From NCBI RefSeq assembly GCF_904846285.1, contig NZ_CAJHAD010000001.1, positions 372,001 through 436,000 of the forward strand: a stretch of 64,000 nucleotides of DNA. Direction: 5' to 3'. Origin of the DNA: Psychrobacter immobilis (lineage in GTDB: Bacteria > Pseudomonadota > Gammaproteobacteria > Pseudomonadales > Moraxellaceae). Under the pieces are notes generated by a model. It searched no databases. It had not been told where the DNA came from and saw only the letters and a program-made list of their open reading frames with translations. Of the stretch, positions 18,112 to 29,079 are shown piece by piece. The first letter of the stretch is position 1. Each line of letters starts with the position of its first letter. The position numbers were made by a program, and so were the translations under genes.

Positions 18112-19491
18112 CTACTTATCCAATGCTTCAGTATCCAGTTTTTTATCTTTTAAAATTATACTATGTTTATTTTCCACCACTTCATTGCCAGGTTTCATAG
18201 CACGATTATTATGCTCAATTGCTCTATTCTTTTTGAGATTAACGGCTGTTGCAGGCTCTGTAGTGACCAAGCGCTCAGAGAGTTTATCAAAAGGTTTTAG
18301 CGTCGGTTTCAGACTCTTTTTAATTCTTTTAACTGCTGCTGCATCTGCCTGCGCTTGTTCTTCTGCAAGCGACTGGTCATATAGACCTCGATACACGGCG
18401 AGAGTTTCGTCAATCATTTCACGCATGGTGAATTTATTGGTCATCTCAGGGCGCGTGACACTCTCTAGCTGGTTGCGTACCGCTTTACATAACGCTTTAG
18501 CATTATATTTTTTCACCAATCCTTGCGGATAGAGTGGCTGTAAAATCTCGCTAAAGGCCGCTTGATCCCAGCCAATCACTGGCGTACCTAAATGAATGGC
18601 TTGTAGCGCATTGATACCGATCGATTCAGGCTCATTGGCAAGCGCCATGACGATATTAGCAGCTGACAGCCATTCGCGCATGTCATTACGTTTGCTACCG
18701 ACATAGGTGATATGCTCAGAAAGCCCAAGCGTATTGCTACGTTGGCGGAAGTCTTCATGCGCCACATCACCCTCGCGGTAATCTTCATCCATAATAATGA
18801 CATGGATATTGGGAAATTGTCCTTGTAGATTACCCAAAATATCAATCAGCCATTCTTGCCCATATTCATTGCCGATGATGGTCGGAAAAACCAGCCATTT
18901 TTTATGTTCAAGCTCAGGATATTCGGCAAACGTATGCCGCAACCAATAAACAGAAGGGTTATGCCGATACGGATAACGGCGGGTATCGACACCGCGGTAA
19001 ATGCGTTTAATGACTTTGGGTTCTAGCTCCTCACGGCGCAGGCCTTTTTTTAGATAATTGGTGACGCTATCAGAGACCGTGATGATGGTATCGACATCGA
19101 GTAGCGCTTGCGAGTATTTATTAATGGGATAAAAGCCATACATGGTCGAGACCAGTTTTGGTCGACGCTTGACGCGCGCTCGGCGCAGTGCTAAATGTAG
19201 TACCCATGCAGGTGTGCGCGAATGCACATGAATGACATCAGGGTCATATTTTTCAATCAGGCGACGCAGCGGCGCAACTTGTAGCAGTGACAGCCAAGAT
19301 TTCTTATTCATATAAAGCTGATGGTAAATATTGCCGTCACGCTTTAGGCGTTTGACCAAGTCGTTTTCTTCATCAGCGCTGGAGATAATGATAGAAGTAT
19401 GCTCGTTTTTAACCAAAGCGCGTCCCAGATGAAAAATACCGCGCTCGGATTCATCATGCTTTAAAGACGACAGTAAGCGCATAACTTTCAT
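18112..19491 (-). CDS. Glycosyltransferase family 4-like protein
   Basis: 459 residues from the ATG at 19491 (MKVMRLLSSL); a start at 19566 is open but adds a stretch that does not fit the family. The protein has the GT-B layout: N-terminal acceptor domain, then a donor domain containing YVGSKRNDMREWLSAANIV and the E-x7-E-type motif EPESIGINALQAIHLGTPV. It should transfer a sugar from a nucleotide donor to a glycan or lipid acceptor at the cytoplasmic face. The last ~85 residues are lysine-rich and outside the catalytic fold. No other polysaccharide genes lie nearby, so its pathway is not evident. Confidence 0.85.
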   Translation of the reverse strand: MKVMRLLSSLKHDESERGIFHLGRALVKNEHTSIIISSADEENDLVKRLKRDGNIYHQLYMNKKSWLSLLQVAPLRRLIEKYDPDVIHVHSRTPAWVLHLALRRARVKRRPKLVSTMYGFYPINKYSQALLDVDTIITVSDSVTNYLKKGLRREELEPKVIKRIYRGVDTRRYPYRHNPSVYWLRHTFAEYPELEHKKWLVFPTIIGNEYGQEWLIDILGNLQGQFPNIHVIIMDEDYREGDVAHEDFRQRSNTLGLSEHITYVGSKRNDMREWLSAANIVMALANEPESIGINALQAIHLGTPVIGWDQAAFSEILQPLYPQGLVKKYNAKALCKAVRNQLESVTRPEMTNKFTMREMIDETLAVYRGLYDQSLAEEQAQADAAAVKRIKKSLKPTLKPFDKLSERLVTTEPATAVNLKKNRAIEHNNRAMKPGNEVVENKHSIILKDKKLDTEALDK

Positions 19492-19651
19492 AATAGCGTT
19501 GGTCACCGAATAAGATATCAAGCTGCTATTGTCAGTTAAAAGTGCTGAAAACTCAACCACCAACATAAAAAGATAAGGTCAAATTTGCCATGCTTTTTTT
19601 AGCTAAAAGCAATCATTTAATGACAGTTAACTTAGTATCAATCTTAAAAAG

Positions 19652-20524
19652 CTAGCGACGTTTTTGTAGATGTTCAGCATTTGGTAGTACTTGCTTCTCA
19701 CTTAAGTATTTCCAATAGCGCTGCGGTAGGTACTGCTTATGCAGACGTGGGTTTTTACGCTCTTTGATATTGACGTTGGTAAAGTACCCTTGCCAGAATT
19801 TCTGATAGCGCTGCTCATCTTCGCTATGAATGCTGGCAGGATTGCGCAGTACCGCATCATCAAGGTCAGTAATCGTTTGCAGGGCAGCGGGGCGCTTGGG
19901 CGTGCTTTGGCTTTTGTCATAATAAATACCATAATTACGAGTCAAATCATAAATCGCCCAATGCTGATCTTGATAACGCTGACGAAAGTGCTCACCAATC
20001 AATGGCAAGACATTAAAGTCAGGCTCAACGCGGGCAAAGTAAATATCGTCAGTCGTATGCTCAAAGCGTACAAAGGCTTCCATACGATGCTTCTCACGAC
20101 CAACGGACTTGACCGTTTGCACCAGCTCTAAAACATTAAGATTACCCAAATCTTCCATAATGGCACGGCTAGGGTAGTCGATGGCATATTTAACCACCTG
20201 AAATAAAGTCGTGCCGACATGGTCTTTTTCTGATAAAAATCCCCACAGAATGTTGCGCATACCTGAGCGACCTAATAACTTATGCAGCTTGGTGAGTACG
20301 CGTTCGGCATGATTTTTATCTGTAGTAACGCTGTCTGCCTGAGCTATCAATGAAGGTGTATAACAGTCTTGAGCAATTAGCTGTAAGGATTCATCGTCCT
20401 GTAACTTATTAGCATAGACATAAAATACCGCACTGAGCCAACCTTCAAAACTGGGCTCATAAAGCACAATACTGGGCGTTAATTGACCGATAAGATAGTC
20501 ATGACTTTGCATCAGTTGTGACAT
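19652..20524 (-). CDS. Putative DNA repair protein (TIGR03915/DUF4130-like)
   Basis: 290 residues, soluble. YEPSFEGWLSAVFYVYANKL near the start, a middle region with HRMEAFVRFE, and the stretch FNVLPLIGEHFRQRYQDQHW match the TIGR03915 family of putative DNA repair proteins. These are nearly always encoded next to a radical SAM protein, as here: the stop of that gene's product lies upstream by 57 bp. The biochemical reaction of the pair is not established. The DUF4130 relation to uracil-DNA glycosylase-like proteins is family knowledge, not something seen directly. Confidence 0.82.
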   Translation of the reverse strand: MSQLMQSHDYLIGQLTPSIVLYEPSFEGWLSAVFYVYANKLQDDESLQLIAQDCYTPSLIAQADSVTTDKNHAERVLTKLHKLLGRSGMRNILWGFLSEKDHVGTTLFQVVKYAIDYPSRAIMEDLGNLNVLELVQTVKSVGREKHRMEAFVRFEHTTDDIYFARVEPDFNVLPLIGEHFRQRYQDQHWAIYDLTRNYGIYYDKSQSTPKRPAALQTITDLDDAVLRNPASIHSEDEQRYQKFWQGYFTNVNIKERKNPRLHKQYLPQRYWKYLSEKQVLPNAEHLQKRR

Positions 20525-20581
20525 TTATGTTCCTATTTAAAATAGCGGTAATTAAAACCGTACTCATTAAAACCATGCTGA

Positions 20582-21850
20582 CTAAAACAGTGCTAACTGC
20601 CCACTGCGTTGATCTTTATATTTGGTCTGCGTTTGTGCCAGTACGTATTGACGGAAGTTGTCACGCGTTAAATGGGCAAGATGTTCGTTTTTACCCGTCG
20701 TTGCGATAAAGTATTTGGCGCGATTAACCGCCGCACCCATTTTCTTCAAATGATAAAGCGTCAATTGATTAAACTTGCGTGCCTTGACTATCTTTTTAGC
20801 GGTTTTGGTGCCGATACCGGGAATACGCACAATCATCTCGTAAGTGGCGGTTTGAATATTAACCGGAAAATGCTCGCGATGGCGGATTGCCCAAGCAAGT
20901 TTCGGGTCGCAATCCAAGTCTAGAAATGGCGAATCTGGCTCAACGATTTCGTGCGCGCCAAAGCCATAAAAACGCATCAGCCAATCAGCTTGATACAGAC
21001 GATTTTCACGTATCATAGGGACAGGCGTACCGATAGCTGGCAAGCGACTATCAGACAACATCGGCACATAGCCAGAGTAGTAAACGCGCTTAAGATCATA
21101 TTGCTTATAAAAATGATTCGATAGCTGAATCACTTGCAAGTCAGTCTCATTACTGGCGCCAACAATCATTTGACTGGTCTGACCTGCTGGCACAAATTTC
21201 GGCGCTTTTTTATGCGTTTTACGGCTCTCACGAATGGTGATGATTTCTTCTTTCACCGTTTGCATTGGTGCTTTTAATTGCTCATGAGATTTTTCTGGTG
21301 CGAGTAAAGCCAAGCCTGATTTAGTAGGGATTTCGATATTGACGCTAAGGCGATCGGCATAAAGCCCCGCTTCTAATAACAATTCTTTTGACGCGCCGGG
21401 AATAGTTTTTAAATGAATATAACCATTGAAACGCTCACGGGTACGCAATATCTTGGCAACCTCGACCAAGCGCTCCATCGTATAGTCGCCACTTTTAAAA
21501 ATCCCAGAGCTGAGAAACAGCCCTTCGATATAGTTGCGACGATAAAACTGCATGGTTAAATCAACCACTTCTTCGACACTAAAAGCTGCACGCGGGGTGT
21601 CATTACTTTTGCGTGACGTGCAATAAGCACAGTCGTAAATACAGTGATTGGTTAAGAGGATTTTAAGAAGGCTGACGCAGCGTCCGTCTTCGGTATAGCT
21701 GTGACAAATACCAGTTGCTGAAGCATCGCCAAGCCCACCGCCTTGGTTTTTTCGTGTACCAGCGGAGGAGGAGCAAGAGACATCATACTTAGCAGCATCG
21801 GCTAAGATATTAAGTTTGCCTTGCAGTCGTTCATAATTGATGGTTGCCAT
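20582..21850 (-). CDS. Putative DNA modification/repair radical SAM protein (TIGR03916)
   Basis: 422 residues. The radical SAM cluster motif CIYDCAYC (C-x3-C-x2-C) is near residue 76, so the enzyme should hold a 4Fe-4S cluster and cleave S-adenosylmethionine. At the C-terminus a helix-hairpin-helix, IPGIGTKTAKKIVKAR, indicates DNA binding. This combination defines the TIGR03916 family, always found with the TIGR03915 partner that follows here on the same strand. The pair probably acts on a damaged or modified base. The substrate is unknown in the literature I can recall. Confidence 0.88.
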   Translation of the reverse strand: MATINYERLQGKLNILADAAKYDVSCSSSAGTRKNQGGGLGDASATGICHSYTEDGRCVSLLKILLTNHCIYDCAYCTSRKSNDTPRAAFSVEEVVDLTMQFYRRNYIEGLFLSSGIFKSGDYTMERLVEVAKILRTRERFNGYIHLKTIPGASKELLLEAGLYADRLSVNIEIPTKSGLALLAPEKSHEQLKAPMQTVKEEIITIRESRKTHKKAPKFVPAGQTSQMIVGASNETDLQVIQLSNHFYKQYDLKRVYYSGYVPMLSDSRLPAIGTPVPMIRENRLYQADWLMRFYGFGAHEIVEPDSPFLDLDCDPKLAWAIRHREHFPVNIQTATYEMIVRIPGIGTKTAKKIVKARKFNQLTLYHLKKMGAAVNRAKYFIATTGKNEHLAHLTRDNFRQYVLAQTQTKYKDQRSGQLALF

Positions 21851-22053
21851 GAGCGGTATTTACCAATGCATTAATGAACGACTATTTTAACAAAATTGGC
21901 ATTAAGTCATTGTAAGTATTGGAGAATTTCAAGAACAATACGACAGATAGTGTCGTTAGGTGACAGTAGTTTATTATCGAGAAGTTATAGCTGAAGAATT
22001 ACTGCCGAAAAGTTACTATCAAAAATAGGTTAGTTGTTTATATTCTCTATAAA

Positions 22054-22084
22054 CAAAAAAGCCCTGCATTAGCAGGACTTTTAG
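22054..22084 (-). terminator. Intrinsic terminator of the DUF11-like gene
   Basis: On the minus strand AGTCCTGC pairs with GCAGGGCT over a short loop and is followed by six T's. It lies 40 bp after the stop codon at 22124. Confidence 0.85.
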
Positions 22085-22123
22085 AGTAGTTATTCAGCAG
22101 ATATTTTTTATACAAGATAACTA

Positions 22124-23053
22124 TTATTGAACTTTCGCACGTATAACCACCGTTTGCGGTGCGTTAGCAGGAAGGTCAACCAAGTTCCATTTTAGTCCAG
22201 AATAGTTTTCTGTGATGACTACAGTATTGCCAACTTGTTGGATAGTTTGATAGCTGTCGCCGCCAGTGGTGGCAAGCGTTGGCAATGGACTGTTTAATGA
22301 TAACAGTTGCACGCCGTTTGGTAATGACACCATCGCATTGATATCAGTAACAGGCTGCGCTGTGGTATTGGTATAAGTGGTGTGATATTCGATGATGTCG
22401 CCAGGCGCGATATGATTGGCTGGTACGGCTACTTCGCGACCATCTTTGTTTTTTAATATTTTCATGACTTTGGTTTGTGCATTGACCACACCAGGGGTGC
22501 TAAACGTTGGGACCAGTTGCAGAGCGTCTAAAGAGGTAGATACGATTTGCGTCGTTGCCGGTTGGTTAGTCACTATGGTCGTCGTTGGCGCATTGATGAC
22601 TGGCAATTGGGTAGCTGTCATCACAGGCAAGACTTCTGTCACGCTAGTCATTGGCACGGCTATGACATCTACTCTGCTGGTTTGATTGGTCATCTGGTTT
22701 GTCACAGGCACGCTCGTAACCGTGGCACTGCCTTGGGTAACGACCGTATTGCTAACACCGTTACTGGCGACTTGGCGAACCGTATAGCGCGGAACATTGG
22801 TCACTTGTGTCACCGCAAACGGCATGCCATCTTGCATGGTAATGCTATTAGGCGTTGCGGTGATGACCGCCGTTTTACCATCAGAATACTGCTCAACCAC
22901 CGTCGTGCTACCAACAGACGAGCTAACCGCTATCTCAGGCGCGGCATTGGCTGTGGCGATAGACATCACTGCGCCTGCCAACAGTGCTGATACTGCGGTA
23001 AATGCCGTTGTTTTTTGAATGCTACCTGATGAACGATGAATAGTAGTAGTCAT
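22124..23053 (-). CDS. Secreted DUF11-like protein of unknown function
   Basis: 309 residues from the ATG at 23053, chosen because AAAGGA lies just upstream. A signal peptide ends at about residue 36 (ANAAPEIAV), so the protein is exported. The middle third is extremely rich in T, V and N with alternating valines (VTNQ, TSVPVTNQMTNQTS), suggestive of extended beta structure. The C-terminal ~110 residues resemble a DUF11-type immunoglobulin-like domain (APGDIIEYHTTYTNT, SLPNGVQLL). No sorting signal or membrane anchor is present. It might be a surface or outer-membrane-associated protein; no activity can be assigned. Confidence 0.75.
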   Translation of the reverse strand: MTTTIHRSSGSIQKTTAFTAVSALLAGAVMSIATANAAPEIAVSSSVGSTTVVEQYSDGKTAVITATPNSITMQDGMPFAVTQVTNVPRYTVRQVASNGVSNTVVTQGSATVTSVPVTNQMTNQTSRVDVIAVPMTSVTEVLPVMTATQLPVINAPTTTIVTNQPATTQIVSTSLDALQLVPTFSTPGVVNAQTKVMKILKNKDGREVAVPANHIAPGDIIEYHTTYTNTTAQPVTDINAMVSLPNGVQLLSLNSPLPTLATTGGDSYQTIQQVGNTVVITENYSGLKWNLVDLPANAPQTVVIRAKVQ

Positions 23054-23112
23054 AATAAAGTCCTTTAAAGTTATAATAAGTAAAACAAAAATGACAAACA
23101 CTTAGATAAAAA

Positions 23113-23154
23113 TACCCTCGTTAATTGACTCTATAGAGCAGATTAACGAGGGTA
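23113..23154 (-). terminator. Strong hairpin with U-tract on the minus strand
   Basis: TACCCTCGTTAAT and ATTAACGAGGGTA are perfect 13-bp arms, with CTCTATAGAG forming a second stem in the loop. On the minus strand TTTTTAT follows. It lies 60 bp upstream of the DUF11-like start and about 300 bp past greA, so it ends either a long greA transcript or a separate short RNA. The rest of the 23155-23459 gap shows no gene. Confidence 0.7.
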
Positions 23155-23459
23155 GCAGTACTAATAATAGTCAGAAACAGCCAAACGATATAAGCTATCT
23201 ATCGAAGCGTGTTATCAAACGATAAAATCATAAACTATCGAATTACTAATTTATCCGTCATTACTTTAATGAATAGCTAAGTATGTGCCATGCGCCCAAT
23301 TATTTAGCCATTTCAACTCAACAATTATGCGCTAAAACGAATTGAGTAGAAAAGCAGCGTTGTGTAACTGCTCTCCTATAAACAATAACTTTTTGTGTGC
23401 TTTGCTTTATATATTTCTTAAGAAAACTACTATTTTACTCACTATAAAAGCCAACCAGA

Positions 23460-23936
23460 TTAATCATAAATCACTTTCATGATTTCGTATTCGACCACGC
23501 CTTTTGGTGTTTCAATACGAGCTTCGTCGCCTTCAGATTTACCAATCAGACCACGCGCGATAGGCGAGTTGACTGAGATTTTACCGGCTTTAAAATCCGC
23601 TTCGTCATCACCAACGATTTTGTATTGTTTTTCTTCTTCGGTGTCCATGTTTTCGATAACGACACTAACACCGAATATAACACGGCCATCTTTTGGTAAC
23701 GTCGTCGGGTCAATCACTTGCGCGCCGCCAAGTTTGGCTTCGATATCACGGATACGCGCTTCACAAAAACCTTGTTGTTCGCGGGCTGCATGATATTCAG
23801 CATTTTCTTTTAAATCGCCGTGTTCGCGAGCTTCAGCGATAGAAGCGGTGATGCGTGGACGGTCGACACTTTTTAACTGCTTTAATTCGGCTTCTAGAGC
23901 CGCATGTCCTTGCGGAGTCATGGGATAACGTTGCAT
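23460..23936 (-). CDS. greA: Transcription elongation factor GreA
   Basis: 158 residues, the family's usual length, with AAGGAAAAAAC before the ATG. The N-terminal coiled coil runs over residues 1-75 ([20 protein letters not shown], then the acidic tip [11 protein letters not shown] that enters the RNA polymerase secondary channel). The C-terminal globular domain ends with GEDEAR-like [13 protein letters not shown]. GreA stimulates RNA cleavage in backtracked polymerase. It is downstream of carB on the same strand but separated by a terminator at 24125-24160, so it is likely a separate unit. Confidence 0.97.
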   Translation of the reverse strand: MQRYPMTPQGHAALEAELKQLKSVDRPRITASIAEAREHGDLKENAEYHAAREQQGFCEARIRDIEAKLGGAQVIDPTTLPKDGRVIFGVSVVIENMDTEEEKQYKIVGDDEADFKAGKISVNSPIARGLIGKSEGDEARIETPKGVVEYEIMKVIYD

Positions 23937-23961
23937 GTTTTTTCCTTAAACCAATAACACC

Positions 23962-23992
23962 ACACCATCTCCTACTCCTAGTGAGATGGTGT
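23962..23992. repeat. Hairpin in the greA leader
   Basis: ACACCATCTC and GAGATGGTGT form a perfect 10-bp stem over an 11-nt loop, about 25 nt before the greA start on the minus strand. No U-tract follows. It could affect translation or be a partial terminator of upstream transcription. Confidence 0.5.
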
Positions 23993-24124
23993 CAGTGTTG
24001 TTGCAATGAGTATGTGAAGATATAAAAAGAATGAGGTTTAGACTTAGATTGCGTCATCAGTAAATGCGCGCTTATCTATGAGCGTATATACACTGCTAGA
24101 TAATGCACATTAACCTTACGTAAT

Positions 24125-24160
24125 AAAAAGCATAGTCGCAGTTTAGCCACTATGCTTTTT
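24125..24160. terminator. Terminator downstream of carB
   Basis: AAAAAGCATAGT pairs with ACTATGCTTTTT over a 12-nt loop. It is symmetric and lies 155 bp after the carB stop on the minus strand. The remaining sequence of the 378-bp gap between carB and greA shows no gene. Confidence 0.75.
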
Positions 24161-24314
24161 AGGTCTATCTTTTTAAAAATTTGTTTTTTTAAAGTAATAC
24201 GTTTTTTAAAGCACTAGTGTTATATAAAAATAGATAACAAGTTTTGCATTAGCTATTCAACAAGCACTGCAATTATGCTTAATCTACTGAAATTATGCTG
24301 CCAAGTCAATAGAG

Positions 24315-27300
24315 CTATGCGATAGTCTTTGCTTGTTCGTGCAAATCTTGTAGCTTATACACATCAAATGGTAAGTCAATGGCATAAGATTTACAAACCG
24401 CGTCTGCTGCGCCCAAAGTCGTCACATAAAACACTTTACCTTGTAGAGCACTACGGCGGATAGAGAATGAATCCTCTTGTGCCTGTTTGCCTTCAGTGGT
24501 ATTGATAATAAGGTCGATTTTACCATTTTTCAAGGCATCGACGATATGCGGACGACCTTCAGTGACCTTATTGATTTGTTTGCACTCAATACCATTGTCT
24601 GCCAATACTTTTTGCGTACCAGCAGTCGCAACGATATCAAAGCCAAAGTCGATTAGCTGACGGGCGATAGGGGCAACTTGTTCTTTATCGCTATCACGTA
24701 CAGAGATAAAGACGGTTTTGGTTTCGCCCTCAGTTGGCAGACCTGGCAAGCGCTCATTACTACCGATAACTGCTTTGTAGAATGCTTCGCCAAAGGTTTT
24801 ACCAACGCCCATGACTTCACCGGTTGATTTCATCTCAGGGCTCAAGATTGGATCAACACCAGGGAATTTAGCAAATGGGAATACCGCTTCTTTGACGGCA
24901 AAAAATGACGGTACAATTTCTGTGGTAAAGCCTTGGTCTTTCAATGACGTGCCAGCCATACAGCGAGCTGCGATTTGCGCTAAAGAAGTACCAATACATT
25001 TAGAAACAAACGGCACGGTACGCGCAGCACGTGGGTTAACTTCTAAAATATAAACCGTTTCACCTTTTACCGCAAACTGGACGTTCATCAGACCGATAAC
25101 GCCAAGCTCTTTTGCCATCGCAACCGTTTGCGCGCGCATCACATCACACAGCTCATCAGATAATGAGTAAGGCGGCAGTGAACAGGCTGAGTCACCAGAG
25201 TGTACGCCCGCTTGTTCGATATGCTGCATGATGCCGCCAATCACGACGTCTGTACCGTCGCTAACACAGTCAACATCGACTTCAATGGCATCATCTAAGA
25301 AGCGATCGAGCAATACTGGCGCTTCATTTGAGGCTTGTACGGCAGTACGTAGGTAATGTCTGAGCTCATCTTCGTTATAGACAATCTCCATCGCGCGACC
25401 ACCGAGTACATAAGATGGGCGTACTACTAATGGATAACCAACGTCTTTTGCTTTGACCAAACCATCTTCTAAGCTGGTGGCTAGGGCATTGGTTGGTTGA
25501 ATAAGATTCAATTGCTGAATCATATGTTGGAAGCGTTCGCGATCTTCAGCGCGGTCAATCGCATCCGGACTGGTACCAATGATTTTGACGCCAGCAGCTT
25601 CAAGGGCGCGGGCCAGTTTCAATGGTGTTTGACCACCAAACTGTACAATCACGCCATCAGGATTTTCTATACGGACAATCTCTAACACATCTTCAAGCGT
25701 GATTGGCTCAAAGTAGAGGCGGTCAGAAGTATCATAATCGGTTGAAACCGTTTCAGGGTTACAGTTGACCATGATGGTCTCGTAGCCGTCTTCGCGCATG
25801 GCAAGTGCTGCGTGGACACAGCAATAGTCAAACTCGATACCTTGGCCGATACGGTTAGGACCGCCGCCGATCACCATGATTTTCTTGTTATTCGTTGGGT
25901 TGGCTTCACATTCGCTGTCGTACGTTGAGTACATATAAGCAGTACTGGTGGCAAATTCTGCGGCACAGGTATCGACGCGCTTATATACTGGATAAACGTT
26001 TAAATCCCAACGTTTGGTGCGTAGCTGCTTTTGTGAGACACCAAGCAGTTTCGCCAAACGCAAATCTGATAAGCCTTTACGCTTAAAGCTGCGTAAGTTC
26101 TTTTCAGTTAAACTACCAAAACCTAAGGCTTTAACTTGCGCTTCGGTTTTGACGATATCTTCAATTTGTACCAAAAACCATGGGTCGATTTTGGTTAAGT
26201 TAAATACTTCATCGACGCTCATGCCAATGCGGAAAGCATCTGCAATATAATAAATGCGTTCAGGCGTTGGAATAGTTAAGCGATTATTAATTTCGCTACG
26301 TGCCTTTTCAATGCTCACTTTTGATAAGTCAATTTGCTCATCAAAACCATCATTGCCGGTTTCCATGCCGCGCAGTGCTTTTTGCATCGATTCTTGAAAG
26401 TTACGACCAATCGCCATCACTTCACCAACCGATTTCATTTGGGTTGATAAAACATTATCGGCTTGCGGGAATTTCTCAAAGTTGAATCTCGGTATCTTAG
26501 TGACGACATAATCAAGCGCAGGCTCGAAGCTCGCTGGCGTTTTGCCACCCGTGATATCATTTTGCAACTCATCTAGCGTATAACCAATCGCTAGTTTGGC
26601 CGCGATTTTAGCAATCGGGAAGCCAGTGGCTTTTGATGCCAATGCTGATGAGCGTGATACACGTGGGTTCATCTCGATAACGACCATACGACCAGTATCA
26701 GGGTTGATACCGAACTGGACGTTTGAGCCACCCGTTTCAACACCAATCTCACGCAGTACTGCCAATGAAGCATTACGCATGATTTGATATTCTTTATCCG
26801 TCAAAGTTTGTGCTGGTGCAACGGTGATTGAGTCGCCTGTATGCACGCCCATTGGGTCAAAGTTCTCAATCGCACAGATGATGATACAGTTGTCGTTTTT
26901 GTCACGAACCACTTCCATCTCATACTCTTTCCAACCGATTAACGATTCATCGATCAGTAATTGATGGTTTGGCGACAAGTCAAAGCCGCGCTCACAAATC
27001 TCGATAAATTCGTCGCGGTTATAAGCGATGCCCCCGCCTGAACCACCCATCGTAAATGAGGGACGAATGATACATGGATAGCCCATTTTTTCTTGGGTTG
27101 CAAAGGCTTCTTCCATAGTCTCAGCCGTTTCAGCGCGTGGGCATTCAAGGCCGATGCGTTTCATTGCTTTATCAAATAAGTTGCGGTCTTCTGCCATCTC
27201 GATTGAGTCTTTGGTTGCACCAATCAATTCGCAGTTATATTTGGTCAATACGCCATGCTTATCTAGTTCTAAGGCACAGTTTAGCGCCGTCTGTCCACCC

Positions 27301-27569
27301 ATGGTTGGCAAGATAGCGTCAGGACGTTCTTTAGCAATAATTTGCTCAACCGTTTGCCATGTAATTGGCTCGATATAAGTCGCATCAGCCATAGCAGGGT
27401 CAGTCATGATGGTCGCAGGGTTTGAGTTGACCAAGATGACGCGGTAGCCTTCTTCTTTTAGTGCTTTACAAGCTTGGGCACCTGAATAGTCAAACTCACA
27501 CGCTTGACCGATGACGATAGGACCTGCGCCTATGATAAGAATACTTTTTATGTCGGTACGTTTTGGCAT
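24315..27569 (-). CDS. carB: Carbamoyl phosphate synthase large subunit
   Basis: 1084 residues from the ATG at 27569 ([11 protein letters not shown]), preferred over 27620 since it matches the family's N-terminus and has AAGGTAG upstream. Two homologous ATP-grasp halves are visible: [20 protein letters not shown] at the start and [16 protein letters not shown] in the second half, each with an [12 protein letters not shown]- or [11 protein letters not shown]-type ATP site. A C-terminal MGS-like allosteric domain ends the protein. It makes carbamoyl phosphate from bicarbonate, ammonia and ATP for pyrimidine and arginine synthesis. CarA is encoded upstream on the same strand with a 145-bp spacer. 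Confidence 0.98.
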   Translation of the reverse strand: MPKRTDIKSILIIGAGPIVIGQACEFDYSGAQACKALKEEGYRVILVNSNPATIMTDPAMADATYIEPITWQTVEQIIAKERPDAILPTMGGQTALNCALELDKHGVLTKYNCELIGATKDSIEMAEDRNLFDKAMKRIGLECPRAETAETMEEAFATQEKMGYPCIIRPSFTMGGSGGGIAYNRDEFIEICERGFDLSPNHQLLIDESLIGWKEYEMEVVRDKNDNCIIICAIENFDPMGVHTGDSITVAPAQTLTDKEYQIMRNASLAVLREIGVETGGSNVQFGINPDTGRMVVIEMNPRVSRSSALASKATGFPIAKIAAKLAIGYTLDELQNDITGGKTPASFEPALDYVVTKIPRFNFEKFPQADNVLSTQMKSVGEVMAIGRNFQESMQKALRGMETGNDGFDEQIDLSKVSIEKARSEINNRLTIPTPERIYYIADAFRIGMSVDEVFNLTKIDPWFLVQIEDIVKTEAQVKALGFGSLTEKNLRSFKRKGLSDLRLAKLLGVSQKQLRTKRWDLNVYPVYKRVDTCAAEFATSTAYMYSTYDSECEANPTNNKKIMVIGGGPNRIGQGIEFDYCCVHAALAMREDGYETIMVNCNPETVSTDYDTSDRLYFEPITLEDVLEIVRIENPDGVIVQFGGQTPLKLARALEAAGVKIIGTSPDAIDRAEDRERFQHMIQQLNLIQPTNALATSLEDGLVKAKDVGYPLVVRPSYVLGGRAMEIVYNEDELRHYLRTAVQASNEAPVLLDRFLDDAIEVDVDCVSDGTDVVIGGIMQHIEQAGVHSGDSACSLPPYSLSDELCDVMRAQTVAMAKELGVIGLMNVQFAVKGETVYILEVNPRAARTVPFVSKCIGTSLAQIAARCMAGTSLKDQGFTTEIVPSFFAVKEAVFPFAKFPGVDPILSPEMKSTGEVMGVGKTFGEAFYKAVIGSNERLPGLPTEGETKTVFISVRDSDKEQVAPIARQLIDFGFDIVATAGTQKVLADNGIECKQINKVTEGRPHIVDALKNGKIDLIINTTEGKQAQEDSFSIRRSALQGKVFYVTTLGAADAVCKSYAIDLPFDVYKLQDLHEQAKTIA

Positions 27570-27647
27570 AGTTAAGGCTACCTTCGTTTGGGTGATATTT
27601 TGATTAATCTGTATTTTCAATAGAGCTTATCGTGTTTGGTCTGGAGT

Positions 27648-27676
27648 AGCTTGAAACACTGTCTGTGCTTCAAGCT
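27648..27676. repeat. Stem-loop between carA and carB
   Basis: AGCTTGAA-A-CAC pairs with GTG-C-TTCAAGCT (one mismatch) over a 5-nt loop in the carA-carB spacer. There is no U-tract on the minus strand, so it probably shapes mRNA stability rather than stopping transcription. Confidence 0.5.
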
Positions 27677-27714
27677 TTATGCTTATATGTTGCTTGTAGT
27701 TAATTAGCGATAAC

Positions 27715-28947
27715 TTAAGCTTTAGCGGCTGCCATCATCTCTGCAAATTTATCAAATAGTGGCGCGGCATCGTGCGGCCCAGGGCTTGCTTCTGGGTGAC
27801 CTTGGAAGCTAAAGACTGGCTTATTGGTCAGCTCAATCCCTTGGTTGGTACCATCGAATAATGAGCGATGAGTAGGTTTGACGTTGGCAGGTAGTGTGTC
27901 TTCATCAACCGCGAAACCATGGTTTTGACTGGTAATCATAACGGTACCCGTGGCCAAATCTTGTACGGGATGGTTAGCACCATGATGACCGGTTTTCATT
28001 TTGATGGTATTTGCACCGCTGGCAAGACCAATCAGCTGATGACCTAGGCAGATGCCAAAAGTTGGAATGTCCGTTTCTTCAATGATATGACGTACCGCAT
28101 CGATAGCATAGTCACAAGCAGCTGGGTCGCCAGGGCCGTTTGATAAGAAAATGCCGTCTGGATTCATTGCTAACACATCTGCGATAGGTGTTTGCGCTGG
28201 TACGACGGTTACATGGCAGCCGCGGTCAACAAGCATACGTAGGATATTGGTTTTGCTACCGAAGTCATAGGCGACCACGTTATATTTTGCTTCGACATGC
28301 GTACCCAAATGCTTAAAGAAGCCACCCGTACCGCTATCATGGCTACCTGGTACATCGCGGTTCAGTAGAGTGTCTGATAAATCCCAGCTACCGGCTGTCC
28401 ATTCAAACGTCGTCGGTGTACAGCATTCTTTTGCCAAGTCCATCCCTTCGATACCAGCGAACTCTTGCGCCAGTTTGATGGCTTGCTGTTCATCTTCGCT
28501 GCTAATCGTTGAACCGTTAGAAGCGGTCATGATACAGCCGTTTTGAGCACCTTTATCACGTAGTAGGCGGGTCAATTGGCGGGTATCAATATCAGCAATA
28601 GCGACCGTATCATGGCTCTGTAGATAATCACTCAATGATTGAGAGTTGCGGAAGTTTGAAGTGACCATCGTTGCATCGCGGATAATAAGACCGTCAGCCC
28701 ACACTTGATGACCGTTACCAGACTCGACATCTTCAGCGTTGGTACCAGTATTGCCAATGTGCGGATAAGTAAGCGTGACCAGCTGACGCGCATAACTTGG
28801 GTCAGTTAGGATTTCTTGGTACCCTGTCATGGCCGTATTAAATACCACCTCACCGACACGATGACCGAGACTACCGATGCTCAAACCGCGAAAAATCGTA
28901 CCGTCTGCTAGTGCCAAAATTGCTTGTATTTCTGCCGATGAATTCAA
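27715..28947 (-). CDS. carA: Carbamoyl phosphate synthase small subunit
   Basis: 410 residues. The start codon is TTG at 28947 with GGAGG seven bases ahead; no ATG in frame is better placed, so use of TTG seems real. The N-terminal domain carries [10 protein letters not shown] and the C-terminal class I glutamine amidotransferase domain carries the nucleophile in [11 protein letters not shown] and a histidine in [12 protein letters not shown]. It supplies ammonia from glutamine to CarB. The leader of about 225 nt contains a terminator-like structure at 29080-29164, which suggests attenuation. Rare start codon and leader together point to tight control of expression. Confidence 0.96.
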   Translation of the reverse strand: MNSSAEIQAILALADGTIFRGLSIGSLGHRVGEVVFNTAMTGYQEILTDPSYARQLVTLTYPHIGNTGTNAEDVESGNGHQVWADGLIIRDATMVTSNFRNSQSLSDYLQSHDTVAIADIDTRQLTRLLRDKGAQNGCIMTASNGSTISSEDEQQAIKLAQEFAGIEGMDLAKECCTPTTFEWTAGSWDLSDTLLNRDVPGSHDSGTGGFFKHLGTHVEAKYNVVAYDFGSKTNILRMLVDRGCHVTVVPAQTPIADVLAMNPDGIFLSNGPGDPAACDYAIDAVRHIIEETDIPTFGICLGHQLIGLASGANTIKMKTGHHGANHPVQDLATGTVMITSQNHGFAVDEDTLPANVKPTHRSLFDGTNQGIELTNKPVFSFQGHPEASPGPHDAAPLFDKFAEMMAAAKA

Positions 28948-29079
28948 GGGTTGCCTCCGCTGTTATTGGTGAGTGCCATGATGTTTTACGGTTAAAAACT
29001 TGCTCTAAAGTGCGTTTTAATCTCTACCTAACGGCTGTTAAATAATGATAAAAAAGTGTTAAAGCCAAATTTTTTCCAC

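Noticed and set aside
18041-18532. 163-codon open frame on the plus strand
   Set aside because: It lies antisense inside the glycosyltransferase gene and shows no family features; composition reflects the opposite strand.
22547-22990. 147-codon plus-strand frame rich in histidine and arginine
   Set aside because: Antisense to the Thr/Val-rich part of the DUF11-like gene; a composition artefact.
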